Source: Panulirus ornatus | Lineage: Eukaryota; Arthropoda; Malacostraca; Decapoda; Palinuridae | Assembly: GCF_036320965.1 (NCBI RefSeq) | Contig: NC_092242.1 | Location: 63,923,520 to 63,987,519, forward strand | Length of the DNA stretch: 64,000 bases | Reading direction: 5' to 3' | Shown here: piece by piece, positions 25,295-35,747 of the stretch | Layout: each line of letters opens with the position of its first letter | How positions within the stretch are numbered: position 1 is the first letter of the stretch | The notes under the pieces: generated by a model | The model's database searches: none | Told to the model about the DNA's origin: nothing | What the model saw: the letters and a program-made list of their open reading frames with translations, nothing else | Program-made: the position numbers and the translations under genes

Positions 25295-25295
25295 T
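25209..25295. repeat. (TA)n microsatellite
   Basis: About 85 bp of TA with one G near the right end. Confidence 0.97.
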
Positions 25296-25895
25296 GGCAT
25301 TTGATCCAATCTTAAGGATTTTGTTTCTCTTTCCTCATTTCACTCATAATGCATTGCTGTGTCTCGTACTTTCGTGTTTATTGATTAATCAGTAAGATTA
25401 TTATTCTTGGAAAACTTTTATTTACTTTTGTTTATTACTATATTCTTTTTATGGCAGCATCTCCATCACACATATCCCTATTTTTTCAATTATTTTCTCC
25501 GTTTCTGTCCCAGTTTTAGAATTCACTATCTCAATTTTTTTTGGAGATATATACGTGTGATGTGTTTTGGTATGAAAGATACATTTTTTCAAACGCTCTC
25601 GATACCCCCTTTTTGTGCATTTTGTAAAATTTCCACAAGATCGTGTCCCCTCTATCTTTATTCTTTTCATTATTGCATAGTTTTCACTTCCCTTCTTCTT
25701 GCACCATTGATATGAATGTTTTCTTTTGCCGTTGTGTTCATTGCTATTTGGGAAATTCGACTTACGAGGTATTTTATCTTATTTTTTTCTGTGAGGGAGT
25801 TGGTGTTTGACAATGTTAGTATTTGTTTATCATCAGTGATTGATTAGCTAATTTGTCTTCCTTGTCCATTATGTTAATCATTTGCCATTCGACCC
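25296..25895. other. A+T-rich unique spacer, nothing recognised
   Basis: Non-repetitive A+T-rich sequence. Short overlapping frames on both strands have no recognisable domain. Confidence 0.5.
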
Positions 25896-26075
25896 TGGGC
25901 GGGCGGCCCGGGAATGGGTCACGGTCGGGAACGGTAACCGCGAGGCAACTCACCCTCGTGTGAGGCACACTCAAGTCCTATTCACTTGCCTTAGTATAAG
26001 ACACACTTGAGTGTGTCTTATGCAATACGCTCGCCAGACGGGTTAGGGGTCCCGGAGCGCGTGTTGCCCGTCTGG
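25896..26075. other. G+C-rich hairpin cluster
   Basis: A sharply G+C-rich block in A+T-rich surroundings. It holds a 12-bp-arm hairpin with a 2-base loop at 25996-26021 (arms ATAAGACACACT and AGTGTGTCTTAT), a 9-bp-arm hairpin CCAGACGGG/CCCGTCTGG at 26034-26042 and 26067-26075, and a smaller CGAGG/CCTCG pair at 25941-25958. No tRNA or known RNA family was recognised. Confidence 0.45.
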
Positions 26076-26209
26076 TTGATGTATCGTTGTATCAGCTGTT
26101 GATGTTGTTGTATCGGCTTTTGATGTATTGTTGCATCACAGTGCTGATGGTCGTGTGTGTTGATGTTGTCTTGATAGTAATACAGACTTAGTTGGAAATT
26201 GTTTTCACA

Positions 26210-26261
26210 TATATTATTATTATTATTATCATTATTATTATTATCATTATTATTATTATTA

Positions 26262-26323
<62 letters not shown>

Positions 26324-26350
26324 ATTATTATTATTATTATCATCATCATT
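26210..26350. repeat. (TTA)n microsatellite
   Basis: About 45 TTA units with occasional TCA, grading into degenerate CAT-rich sequence to about 26460. Poly-Ile frames on both strands are artefacts. Confidence 0.96.
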
Positions 26351-26460
26351 ATGATTATCATCAGCGTCAACAACATCAACATCATTATCATTACGGTAAT
26401 CATCATGTTGGATTTCATTATGACCAGCATCATTATATCCATCATTCTCGTATCACTCAC

Positions 26461-27100
26461 ATAGTATCATCGATTTTCTCATTATCAGTATTGTGACCAC
26501 CGTAAGCCTCATCATTATTCTCATCACCACATCACTACGATTGTCACCTTTGTCTGAAAACCGAGGCCATAAAGCTGTCATTAGATCTAGGAGGGGAACC
26601 TCATACAACTGATGTTATGATAGGCATTTCAGAGATGGGAGCCTCAGTCCACTGAAACTTCTAAAACATTGTTTACAAGGGACCTTCACACCACTGAACC
26701 ACAGTAGGTCGGGATCTCCATACCGCTGAAGAAAAAAAACACGAATGTTCCTGTAAACTGGTAACTCACACCACTGAGGTTCCAGAGACATGAGAGGGAA
26801 GGGAGGGACGTTAACCCTGACGGGAGAGGTGGGAGCTGGATGCCGGTGAGAGTTATCTTGGGCGGACCGACGTGGGCAACGCCTCTGGTCGCTAACACAC
26901 TGACCCGCTGCAGCGGCCGCCCTCCGAGGTTATCTGCACAGGGATTGCAGAGGCGCATGCGCACTCCTTCGGCGTCGCATTTATGGCACAAGAGGCGTGT
27001 AAGCCCCGAGATACAGCTGACTGATCAGCAAATATGTCATTCTGGGTATTTTAACTGGCGATCACGTCAACATTATGGAGTTGTTAGAGAACAGTACCCA
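26461..27100. other. Unique spacer, nothing recognised
   Basis: Non-repetitive apart from loosely repeated words like CACACCACTGA between 26640 and 26790. No gene is recognised. Confidence 0.45.
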
Positions 27101-27245
27101 ATGAGCATGAAGGTACGACCCTTGAGCACGACGGTACGACCCTTAAGCGCAGGCGGACGACCTTTGAGTTTAATGGCCTGGCCTTTGACCGGACGCTTTA
27201 TGGTCGTGCTCAAGGGCCGTGCCGTTGTGCCGAAGAGGTTAGAGT
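27101..27245. mobile_element. Dispersed 21-bp-unit element, locus 3 (arm-core-inverted arm)
   Basis: Forward units (GGTACGACCCTTGAGCACGA) lead into a core with TTTGAGTTTAATGGCCTGG and CCTTTGACCGGACG, then the opposite-orientation unit GTCGTGCTCAAGGGCCGTG. The right end is GAAGAGGTTAGAG. This short copy shows the architecture most clearly. Confidence 0.6.
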
Positions 27246-27250
27246 TGCCA

Positions 27251-27813
27251 GGGAAGTATTCCTACAATTTTGTTTACCTCTTGGGGTGGACGCTGGTATG
27301 GAAGTGTTAAAAGATTACGAGTTTGTTGTTTTCTGCCTTTTGATTTTGAAAGGGTCAGTTTGTATAGAACTTCGGAAAACAGCAAGTACTTGGGCCATTG
27401 GCCTGTCTGTTAACGTACCATGTCTTGATTGTGTAGTGCCAAGCCCTGGGACCTCTGGATCTTACCCAGGTCACGACCCCTAGACCTGAACCAGGACTCG
27501 AGTGATTGACCCAGCCCAAGGCTCGGGCTGGGAGAGTGAACCAAGAGTAATTCCCCTTTGAACCAACCCGGGACACGAATTCTGAACACGAAACCAGGAT
27601 CCTGACCTGACCTTATCTAGGACCCAGCCCAGTGAGAATCGAGGTCCCGCTCAGTGCCTGGTATACAATATGAGCCAAACCCGTTTCCTCTTAGCTGTTT
27701 TGACCCAGACTCGAGGATCTGTTTACTCTTCGAACCTTTCTTTTTATCTGCTTTTTGGTGAAGTCACTTGTTTGATTTTCCTAATGTTTAGATATATTTG
27801 TCCATAGTGCTTA

Positions 27814-27814
<1 letters not shown>
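27251..27814. other. Unique spacer with degenerate GACCC-rich words
   Basis: From 27440 to 27720 the words GACCCAG, ACTCGAG and CCAGG recur without a clear period. No gene is recognised. Confidence 0.45.

Positions 27815-27815
<1 letters not shown>

Positions 27816-27872
<57 letters not shown>
27816..27872. repeat. (GT)n microsatellite
   Basis: About 57 bp of GT, followed 12 bp later by a GA tract. Confidence 0.97.
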
Positions 27873-27874
<2 letters not shown>

Positions 27875-27883
27875 GTATTCATT

Positions 27884-27884
<1 letters not shown>

Positions 27885-27936
<52 letters not shown>
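27885..27936. repeat. (GA)n microsatellite
   Basis: About 52 bp of uninterrupted GA. Confidence 0.96.
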
Positions 27937-27938
<2 letters not shown>

Positions 27939-28220
27939 TAAAACGCTTCAGAAGCAGTGAGATCCACCAGGTGGCTCAGCGCAGTATATGGTACTTTGCA
28001 GAGCCACAGTTTGTTTGTGACTGTAGTTGTCTTGTTGTTAGTTCAGACTGTAGCTACTGTTGTTGTTGCTGTTGTATCGTGGTGAGGGTACTGTAGCACC
28101 AGCCTGGGCACACACAAATCCCCAGTCGTAACGAATGGTCCCTGTACTAATTAACTTCTAATTAATGGTTCTTCTCTTTTATGCTATCGAAACGGGACAT
28201 TTATCTTCTTTCTAATTAAC

Positions 28221-28305
28221 CACTTGAGCACACGACGGAACGACCCTTAAGCACGTCGGTGCGACCCAGGATCGACGCCCAAGATCACGGCCGTCTTTTA
28301 AGGGC
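28221..28305. mobile_element. Dispersed 21-bp-unit element, locus 4 (short, degenerate)
   Basis: Two forward units (TTGAGCACACGACGG and TTAAGCACGTCGGTGCGACC) are followed by ATCACGGCCGTCTTTTAAGG, which may be the remains of an opposite arm. Confidence 0.4.
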
Positions 28306-28384
28306 AGTTCACTCGTTCTCATGGGGTTGAATTGGGTGTTAGGTTTCTTATATCATACGTGCTGTCACTCACGCGTTGGCCAGT

Positions 28385-28640
28385 GGACAGAATGGTAGTT
28401 TATGGTCGTTATGCTGGTTGTATGGTAGTTAATGGTCGTTATGTTGGTTGTATGATAGTTAATGGTTATGTTGGTTGTCTGGTACCTTAAGGGTCATTAT
28501 ATTGGTTGTATGGCAGTTCATGGTCGTTGTGTTGGTTATCTGGTAGCTAAGGGTCATTATGTTGGCTGTATGGTAGTTAATGGTTGTTCTGTTGGTTGTA
28601 TGGTAGCTAAATGTCATTATGTTGTTTATATGGTAGTTTA
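28385..28640. repeat. Degenerate minisatellite of about 30 bp
   Basis: About eight diverged copies of TTATGTTGGTTGTATGGTAG with a variable tail. Confidence 0.75.
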
Positions 28641-29312
28641 GGCCTGTTTGGTTCGCTGATGAATATGAGTCAGGTGCGTTAAGTGGTTAAGTCAGGTGGT
28701 GTCAGCTAAGTGGTGTCAGCTAAGTGGGGTCAGTTTGATTTATTGAATTAGATTATGTAATGTCAGCCAACGAAAGTGTCGTTAGCTGATTTGAATATTG
28801 CAAAATGAGGTAACTGGTGTCTAAAGTGGGTTGTTATGCGGCTTGGAATTTATTAAGTAGTTTGAACTAACTTTTGATAGTGAAAAGTAGTAGTGTGACG
28901 CGAGGTGAGTGATGTCAGGAAAGCATGAGATCACCTAAGTGGTATTAAGTGTTGTTAAGTGAGAGAAGTGGTGTCAGGTAATCTCTGATCAGATTGATCA
29001 ACATATGTTATCACAATCAAATTAATCACTTATTGTGACTTCAAATTGATGTTTTGTAGATATTTACGATGATTTGGATGTAGTTTGAAAATGACGTAGA
29101 TCCACTGATGTAGGTTAATTGTAGTAAACACTGGTCACTTATCATGTTGCCTCATTAGAAGATGTTTCTCTTTATTTTCCTATTCATAGATACTAATTGG
29201 TGTATATATATATATGTTAATATATGTTGATTATCTCTACATCATATGTGTGTAATCATTAATGTGACCTTTGGGTGATATATAAACTTTTCTCTCATCT
29301 GTTCTCTGATTA

Positions 29313-29315
<3 letters not shown>
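28641..29315. other. A+T-rich spacer with short GTCAGCTAAGTG repeats
   Basis: Three near-tandem copies of AAGTGGTGTCAGCT lie at 28692-28730. The rest is A+T-rich and unremarkable. Confidence 0.45.

Positions 29316-29398
<83 letters not shown>
29316..29398. repeat. (TA)n microsatellite
   Basis: About 83 bp of uninterrupted TA. Confidence 0.97.
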
Positions 29399-29401
<3 letters not shown>

Positions 29402-30135
29402 CAGTAGTATAATCCTAATCTTAAGGTTATTGGAGGAGGATCCAATCCCATGTTATACAAGAGTAGTCTTACTAAACCGTGTTTTCTTCCTCGCCTGCTG
29501 CCGTAGGATCAGTGAACAGGTAGGGTCAAGTCGGGTCTTTGGTTCCCAATCCTCTTTCGATGGACCAAGTAGGCTTAGGGGGTTACTTAGGCCCGGGTGT
29601 ATGTGTTCGCCTCCCTCTCCACTGCTCCCCTGACGTCCGTGTGTCTCCCTGCATGGCTGGCTTTAATTGGGTAGTTAAATGGCTCCCCTCCCCACTCCCC
29701 TGCTACGTCTTTGGGGTCCTTTGTGCCTTTGTTGGCGAGAGGAGGGAGGAGGTAGCAAGGCTATATAGGCCATAAGATGTGGGGGATTTCATTACAGGTG
29801 AGTTCTCTTCCCCTGGGGAGGGAAGGGGGGGGGGGTGGTCGACGAGTATTACCCACGTGTGGACATGGCCCAGGGTGGGTTTCACTTAGGGTAAGTCTTG
29901 CCCCAGGGGAGCTTCACCATGGGAGGGTGATAGGGGAAAGGGGGGAGGGGGGGGGAGTGGTCCTGTGACACCCATGGTAATCTTGAACCATCGGTGGGAT
30001 TTGCCCCAAGACGAGGTGGCTCCATGGGGGTTACCTTCAGGTCGGCGTTCATTCCCCCGTGGGTAAAGGTACCACATTCCAGCTTCCTGGTGTAGCCTTT
30101 CACTTCCCTTTGAAAACCACAGCACGGCCTTTTGG
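29399..30135. other. G-rich spacer, possible degenerate repeats
   Basis: Words such as GCCCCAGGGGAG and CCATGGGGG recur between 29800 and 30060, with a G10 run near 29826. Two overlapping reading frames on the minus strand reflect composition. No gene is recognised. Confidence 0.4.
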
Positions 30136-30137
30136 AG

Positions 30138-30330
30138 GCACGACTGTACGACCCTTGAGCACGACGGTACGACCCTTGAGCACTATGTCGCGAACTCTTG
30201 GATGTGGTGGCGTAGCCTTTGACCTCATCCCTCAAGGGTCGTACCTTCGTACTCAAGGGTCGTGCCGATCTTACTTCAGGTCGTACCATCCTCCTCAAGG
30301 GTCGTACCCGTCATGTTTCGCAGGTTAAGT
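30138..30330. mobile_element. Dispersed 21-bp-unit element, locus 5 (arm-core-inverted arm)
   Basis: Two forward units (GTACGACCCTTGAGCACGAC) lead into a core with GTGGCGTAGCCTTTGACC, then opposite units starting CTCAAGGGTCGTACC at about 30232. The right end is CAGGTTAAG, as at other loci. Confidence 0.6.
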
Positions 30331-30583
30331 ATCCCTTCAATAGCTGTTAGCTCGTACTAACGAGCAAGTTAGAGCAGTACCATCCTATATAGGCCAGAGA
30401 TATGCTAATCATTATGAAGGTGTTCAACTGCTACAGTTTAACTTGTTACTTTCTCAGTGGCTTGCTTAGAGACCACTTCTGAATGGTCAGTGGCACAGAT
30501 TCATGTTAGTCCAACAGCTTTGATTCATATATGACGTGAGCAACATATGTCCAGATAACCCATTTGCTGATATACCTATTTTC
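30331..30583. other. Unique spacer, nothing recognised
   Basis: Non-repetitive sequence with balanced base composition. No coding or structural signal stands out. Confidence 0.5.
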
Positions 30584-30584
30584 T

Positions 30585-31172
30585 AGCCCCAGGGGAGGGC
30601 TGCCAAGCCCCAGGGGAGGGCTGCCAAGCCCCAGGGGTGGACTACCAAGCCCCAGGGGAGGGCTGCCAAGCCCCAGGGGAGGACTGCCAAGCCCCAGGGG
30701 AGGGCTGCCAAGCCCCAGGGGAGGACTGCCAAGCCCCAGGGGAGGGCTACCAAGCCCCAGGGGAGGACTGCCGAGCCCCAGGGGAGGGCTACCAAGCCCC
30801 AGGGGAGGACTACCAAGCCCCAGGGGAGGACTACCAAGCCCCAGGGGAGGGCTACCAAGCCCCAGGGGAGGACCGCCAAGCCCCAGGGGAGGACCACCAA
30901 GCCCCAGGGGAGGGCTGCAAAGCCCCAGGGGAGGACTACCAAGCCCCAGGGGAGGACTACCAAGCCCCAGGGGAGGACCGCCAAGCCCCAGGGGAGGACC
31001 GCCAAGCCCCAGGGGAGGACTACCAAGCCCAAGGGGAGGACCGCCAAGCCCCAGGGGAGGACTACCAAGCCCCAGGGGAGGACCGCCAAGCCCCAGGGGA
31101 GGACTGCCAAGCCCCAGGGGAGGACTACCAAGCCCCAGGGGGCGGCTGCCGAGCCCCAGGAGGTGAACCGCG
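30585..31172. repeat. 21-bp minisatellite
   Basis: About 28 copies of GCCCCAGGGGAGGACTACCA plus one base, each with the near-palindrome CCCCAGGGG. The 21-bp period keeps all frames open and makes 7-residue repeats on both strands, up to 248 codons. These are not supported as proteins: there is no non-repeat coding context on either side. Confidence 0.96.
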
Positions 31173-31358
31173 CCAGTAAGAAGCTTTGTGAGATTATCAC
31201 TTGTTTATGACAAGTGTTGGTGACATGGTGGTGTGTGGCCAGGGCTGGGTGTAGCTTGGCCGTCCTCGGCCGAACTGCCAGGCGTAGTCTGGCAGGGGAC
31301 CGCCCGGTGCTGGAGAACGTGCCGCCCACCGCTCACACCTTCTGCAGTAATAAGGTAG

Positions 31359-31915
31359 CACTCTGAGTGTGACCTCACTGTTCTGAGTGCAACCTCCCCC
31401 TGCACTTTTCGGTGTGACATCTCTCGTGCACTCTGAGTGTGACCTCACTGTTCTGAGTGCAACCTCCCCCTGCACTTTTCGGTGTGACATCTCTCGTGCA
31501 CTCTGAGTGTGACCTCACTGTTCTGAGTGCAACCTCCCCCTGCACTTTTCGGTGTGACATTCTTTCGTGCACTCTGAGTGTGACCTCACTGTTCTGAGGG
31601 CAACCTCCCCTGCACTTTTCAGTGTGACCTCACTGTTCTCAGGGCAACCTCCCGTGCACTTTTCAGTGTGACATCTTTCGTGCACTCTGAGTGTGACCCC
31701 ACGCTGAGTAGAACCTTCCCTGCTGCACTTTCGAGTGTGACCTCCCTCCTGCACTCTGCGTGCGACCTCCCTCCTGCACTCTGAGTGTGACCTTCTTTGC
31801 ACTTTTGAGTGTGACCTCCTCCGTGCACTCTGAGTGTGACCTCACGCTGAGTATAACCTTCCCTGCACTTTTAAGTGTGACCTCCCGTCCTCCTGCACTC
31901 TTGAGTGTGACCTCT
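31359..31915. repeat. Minisatellite with 70-bp higher-order unit
   Basis: CTCTGAGTGT starts at 31361, 31431, 31501 and 31572, giving three near-perfect 70-bp periods. Each is made of subunits of about 23 bp around GCACTCTGAGTGTGACCTC. From 31590 onward the subunits are degenerate. Confidence 0.92.
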
Positions 31916-32270
31916 GTGCATTGCCCCGGCTTGTCAAGGCCTCTGCTCGTCTACCGAGACGGAGATGCATGAGGAAGACCCCCAGGGCCTTGTGTTGGGT
32001 CCTCCTCCATTCCTCTTCACTAGTGTTCACTCGAGACATCCTCACCACGAGACGTTCAAGCCATGGCACTCAGAGTGCACAAGGTCGTGGTTGACCTGAG
32101 TGGCTGGCTGGTGGAGTGAGCTGATGTTTTGAGTGAACAGCACCAGGGATGGTGTGTCCTGTTGCAGCGGCGGCGTCTGGCAACGTACCATCTGCCAGGA
32201 TCAATTTCCTTTTTTTTTAATCAATTGTTTTTTTTTTTTAAGTTATTATTCTGTTCAGACTGCATGCTAG

Positions 32271-32273
<3 letters not shown>
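31916..32273. other. Unique spacer, nothing recognised
   Basis: Non-repetitive, with two poly-T runs near 32210 and 32230. No gene is recognised. Confidence 0.5.

Positions 32274-32361
<88 letters not shown>
32274..32361. repeat. (CT)n microsatellite
   Basis: About 88 bp of CT, immediately followed by AGGT/AGGGT repeats. Confidence 0.97.
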
Positions 32362-32362
<1 letters not shown>

Positions 32363-32396
32363 GGTAGGTAGGTAGGGTAGGGTAGGGTAGGGTAGT
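32362..32396. repeat. (GGTA)n then (GGGTA)n repeat
   Basis: Three GGTA units are followed by four GGGTA units. Four GGG runs separated by TA fit a simple G-quadruplex motif. Confidence 0.9.
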
Positions 32397-32661
32397 TACT
32401 TTTCCCCTGCATGTTCTTCTTCAGTTCTGTGCCCACCCTACCTTCGAAGACCATCTCTCTGCGGTCATGTCTTCTGCGGGTTATAAGCAATAGAGTTGAA
32501 AGTTGGGGTATGAATGAGTCGATTCCCAGATCTCAGTACCTGTGTCTTACCTTATGATCTCCCCAGGATCCTGGTAAGTCCTGGTAGGGCCTGACTGATA
32601 TATGTATATACAGCGAGACAAGCAAAGTTATGATGACGTATAATTCATCGGGTCTTGCATT

Positions 32662-32663
<2 letters not shown>

Positions 32664-32750
<87 letters not shown>
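32664..32750. repeat. (GT)n microsatellite
   Basis: About 87 bp of uninterrupted GT. Confidence 0.97.
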
Positions 32751-32751
<1 letters not shown>

Positions 32752-33064
32752 ACCATAGTAGAGTGTTGATTACATTGCTCACCAAGTACTACGTCCGTAC
32801 GTTTGTGGTTGTGTGTGCACACACTGCTGAACCATAGCTGGGTAGCGAAGCCAGTGTTTTTGTTGTGGGAGTGAAGAATGTACAGGGTTAAGGAGTAGTG
32901 TAGGGAGGACGTGATGGAGGCGAGAGTAAAGAAGCTTTCTTTATTGATATCAGCTGAAATGGTGACAGGCCTGTTGGTGTATGACAATGTGGGGGAAAGA
33001 TTGTGCATTCCACAGCTTAGGGTGTAGAAGGTAGAGTTAGTGGGATGTGCCCTAGTGTGGTGGG

Positions 33065-33308
33065 ATGTAGATTGGTTATACATTGATGTAGTAGGATGTA
33101 GAGATGTTATACATTAATGTAGTGGGCTGTAGAGATGTTATACAGTAGCGTAGTGGGACGTACATATGTTATACAGTAGTGTAGCGGGATGTAGATAGGT
33201 TATGCAGTAGTGTAGTGGAATGTAGAGATGTTATGCTGTAGTGTAGTGATGTAGAGATGTTATGTATTAGTGTAGTTTGATGTATGTAGGTCATACAGTA
33301 GTGTAGGA
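33065..33308. repeat. Degenerate minisatellite of about 30-33 bp
   Basis: About eight copies of GGGATGTAGAGATGTTATAC with a variable GTAGTGTAG junction. It ends less than 90 bp before the coding exon. Confidence 0.85.
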
Positions 33309-33380
33309 GTGGTGTATGTTGTATCGTCAGGAGGGTGTGTACATACATGGTGGACGAGTTGTTGACTAACAGTGTTTGCC

Positions 33381-33392
33381 TTCCCCCCACAG
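33381..33392 (+). promoter_or_regulatory. Splice acceptor of the coding exon
   Basis: The pyrimidine-rich TTCCCCCCACAG fits a 3' splice site directly before the exon. The open frame extends 5' of it only to a GTG at 33335, which lies in probable intron sequence. Confidence 0.7.
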
Positions 33393-33397
33393 GGACG

Positions 33398-34585
33398 ATG
33401 GCGGGTCTGATGGTCTGTTGCTCAGCCAGTGACGGGGTCGGGGGGAGCAGCGCGCCCCTGTGCCCCCCCGGCTGCGCCCCACGGGTCCGGCGCCCCCAGT
33501 GCGCGGGGGTCGTGGGGCGGTGTGTGCTGGCCGCCCTCGACGACCTCCACTACCGCCACTCCGCCGCCCGACGTCCCTCACGCGACGCCCTCAGCCCCTC
33601 CAGCGAGGCGCCTGAGGCCCTCCTCAGGTCCTCGCGCCTCCCCCTCCACGACCTCCGGCCACACAAGCACCCGGACGACACCACCTCCGAGTCGTCCTAC
33701 GACAGCGCCTCCGACTACCACCTGTACGAGGAGATCCTCTACGAGGCCACGGCCTCACCTAGGCCTCCGGAGGCCATCCCTCCCCCTCTCCCAGCAAGGC
33801 CTCCACACCTTTTCAGGAGCGTCCTCGTGCAGCACCCTCAGGAGCCACAGCAGACGCAGCAGCAACAGCAGCAGCCTCGGCTCCAACAGCCGCTGCCTCC
33901 CCAGCGCCGCCACCCGCCAGAAGTACAAACTACTCAACAGCCACAACACAAACAGACAGTTCCTCACGTACAGACACTAACGAAGCCAACAGACAGTCCC
34001 CAGACGTCACCACCAGCCCAGCCACAGTCGCCACCACAACCACACCAGTGTCGCACCAAGCCAACGCCGCCTCCCAAGCCACCCAAGCCCCAGCGGGCGG
34101 TCCCGACCCCAGAAGGGAAACCGGTAACCCCACTGAAGCACCCACTCACCCCTCCCACAACCTCACTCACAAACTCCACAACGAACCTCACAACCTCGCT
34201 TCCTAAAGTGGGGTCACAGACGGCGGGGGTTGCGGCGCCGCCAGCGCCGCCGCCACCGCAACAGCAGCAGCAGCAGCAGGACCAGCAGCAGCAGCAGCAG
34301 CAGGGCGGCACTGTACCGCTGAAGCCTACCATCAACAAACCCAAGCAGCGCAGCAACCTCTACTCCATCTTCAGAGATCGTGACCACCGGCGCTGCCTCT
34401 CTGCTTCCCTGCAGCAGGAGTATCAGAAGGACTTCCAGCAGGAGTTCCTCCCTGATCAGAACCCAGCAGGCGCAGCGGCAGCGGTAGCGAACGCCACCAC
34501 CACTGCCACCACCGCCGCCAGCTGCGCGTCGCTGGCTGGCGCCGAGGACGACTATGGGTTCAAGGTGGTACCTCACGTTGTGTGA
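33398..34585 (+). CDS. Proline/glutamine-rich protein with SH2- and SH3-ligand-like motifs (395 aa, last coding exon)
   Basis: The ATG at 33398 lies five bases after a splice acceptor, with A at -3 and G at +4, a good initiation context. It may be the true start, with the intron in the 5' UTR, or an internal Met of a larger protein. Residues 1-50 are Cys-, Gly- and Arg-rich. A Ser/Asp/Tyr segment (93-117) has Tyr101, 107, 110 and 115; Tyr110 begins YEEI, the classic Src-family SH2 ligand. Residues 128-136 contain PPLPAR, a class II SH3-ligand pattern. Residues 150-310 are Pro/Gln/Thr-rich with poly-Gln at 154-159 and 288-302. The 306-350 segment is basic and less repetitive, with LYSIFRDRD, and may be the conserved part. 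No signal peptide, membrane segment or enzyme domain is seen. A scaffold or adaptor role in tyrosine-kinase signalling is inference. No family was recognised. Coding is supported by clean length, mixed composition and the splice site. Confidence 0.75.
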   Translation: MAGLMVCCSASDGVGGSSAPLCPPGCAPRVRRPQCAGVVGRCVLAALDDLHYRHSAARRPSRDALSPSSEAPEALLRSSRLPLHDLRPHKHPDDTTSESSYDSASDYHLYEEILYEATASPRPPEAIPPPLPARPPHLFRSVLVQHPQEPQQTQQQQQQPRLQQPLPPQRRHPPEVQTTQQPQHKQTVPHVQTLTKPTDSPQTSPPAQPQSPPQPHQCRTKPTPPPKPPKPQRAVPTPEGKPVTPLKHPLTPPTTSLTNSTTNLTTSLPKVGSQTAGVAAPPAPPPPQQQQQQQDQQQQQQQGGTVPLKPTINKPKQRSNLYSIFRDRDHRRCLSASLQQEYQKDFQQEFLPDQNPAGAAAAVANATTTATTAASCASLAGAEDDYGFKVVPHVV

Positions 34586-35747
34586 AGGACGACCCAGGCT
34601 CTGTGTTGCCCCGTAAGACTTGAGGGAGAGATGCTCACAGTGACTCTTGTTCATATGCAAGGGAGGTGCATGCCCTCAGCCGGAGGGATCCTGGTCCCTT
34701 GTGAGGGAGGGAGGGACGGAGGGAGTAGCTCAGGTAAGGCGTGTGTGTGTGTGTGTGTGTTGAGTCTCAGGAGGGGAAGGAGAGGAGGGTTGCGGAAGGG
34801 CGCGTCGCCGCACACCCTGAAGAGAACGTCACCTTCTCCAGCTGATTCACTGCCTAGGAAGACGTGGATGGAGTGCCGGGGGCGTGGCACGTGCAGACTG
34901 CTTCCCCGACCGATACGGTGCTTTATGATGCCTCACTCTGGATGTGGACGGAACTCCCGTACCGGCGCGGAAGGTACCGGCCGCCTGCGGTACACCGGTC
35001 CATCTCCCAGATGATTCAGAAAGTGATAAAAGCAACTCAGGCTTCGACGTTCCAGACTCAGACTTTTTTTTCTTAAGGGGGACGTTCTGGACGCTGGAAA
35101 ATGCAACACTTGCCATTAAGTCTCATTACCAGGGAAAGATATCTGTAAAACTTTCGTCAACACGACGGTGAGGGCAACACTACTTCATTATGATGCCCGG
35201 CTTTGTGTTGCATACGAGGGTCTTGAAGACACAACACTCGTGTTCTCTCGTGTGAAGTTAGAGAGGAGGAAATGTTTGATAAATCGATGGAAATGTTAAA
35301 GTGAAGTTACTTATCCAAGTGTGTAAGTTGATCGTTTTGAGAAGAAAGAAAAACAAAATAGGAAAGAAAGAAAGAAAAAAAAAGAGTGACGGATCCAGGT
35401 TTTGTGTGAAGTGTTCAAGAAATCAATGATTCCACGTTTTCTAACTGTGACTTTTAAACACGCTTGGTGGGTGACTCATCCAAACCTTCAGGTTATTATT
35501 ACTCAGGTTTCTTAAGTACCCGAAATAAAGGGTTCAAGTATGTAAATAATATTACAGTTATGCAGAGAAAAACAACAAAAAAAAGTCTTTTAACAAAACC
35601 TGAGACGATGAACGCCCGAACACAGAACGAACCAGCTCTCTCGAGACGCCAGCTCGGGAGGGAAGCGTCCCGTTGAGGGAGTCGAGTGTTACATTTGTGG
35701 AACAAATTTAAACAACATGGCGGTCAACGCGACGCGAGAACAATAAA
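34586..35747 (+). other. Probable 3' UTR of the 395-aa gene
   Basis: After the TGA there is a G+C-rich stretch, then A+T-rich sequence with AATAAA at 35524-35529 and 35742-35747. A good donor-like CAG/GTAAGG at 34732-34740 could permit splicing within the UTR. A short frame near 34944-35060 reads an acidic Asp/Ser-rich peptide, but it has no ATG and an upstream stop, so it is not called. Confidence 0.45.
35742..35747 (+). terminator. Candidate poly(A) signal AATAAA
   Basis: Canonical hexamer about 1.16 kb after the stop codon. The earlier AATAAA at 35524 is an alternative. A T/GT-rich stretch follows within 30 bp. Confidence 0.4.

Noticed and set aside
30583..31329. 248-codon minus-strand frame and 200-codon plus-strand frame
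   Set aside because: Products of a 21-bp minisatellite whose period is a multiple of three, open on both strands at once.
32362..32396. Telomere repeat
   Set aside because: The units are GGTA and GGGTA rather than TTAGG, and only seven are present.
33335..33397. Upstream extension of the coding frame by 21 residues
   Set aside because: It begins on GTG and lies before a good splice acceptor, so it is probably intron.
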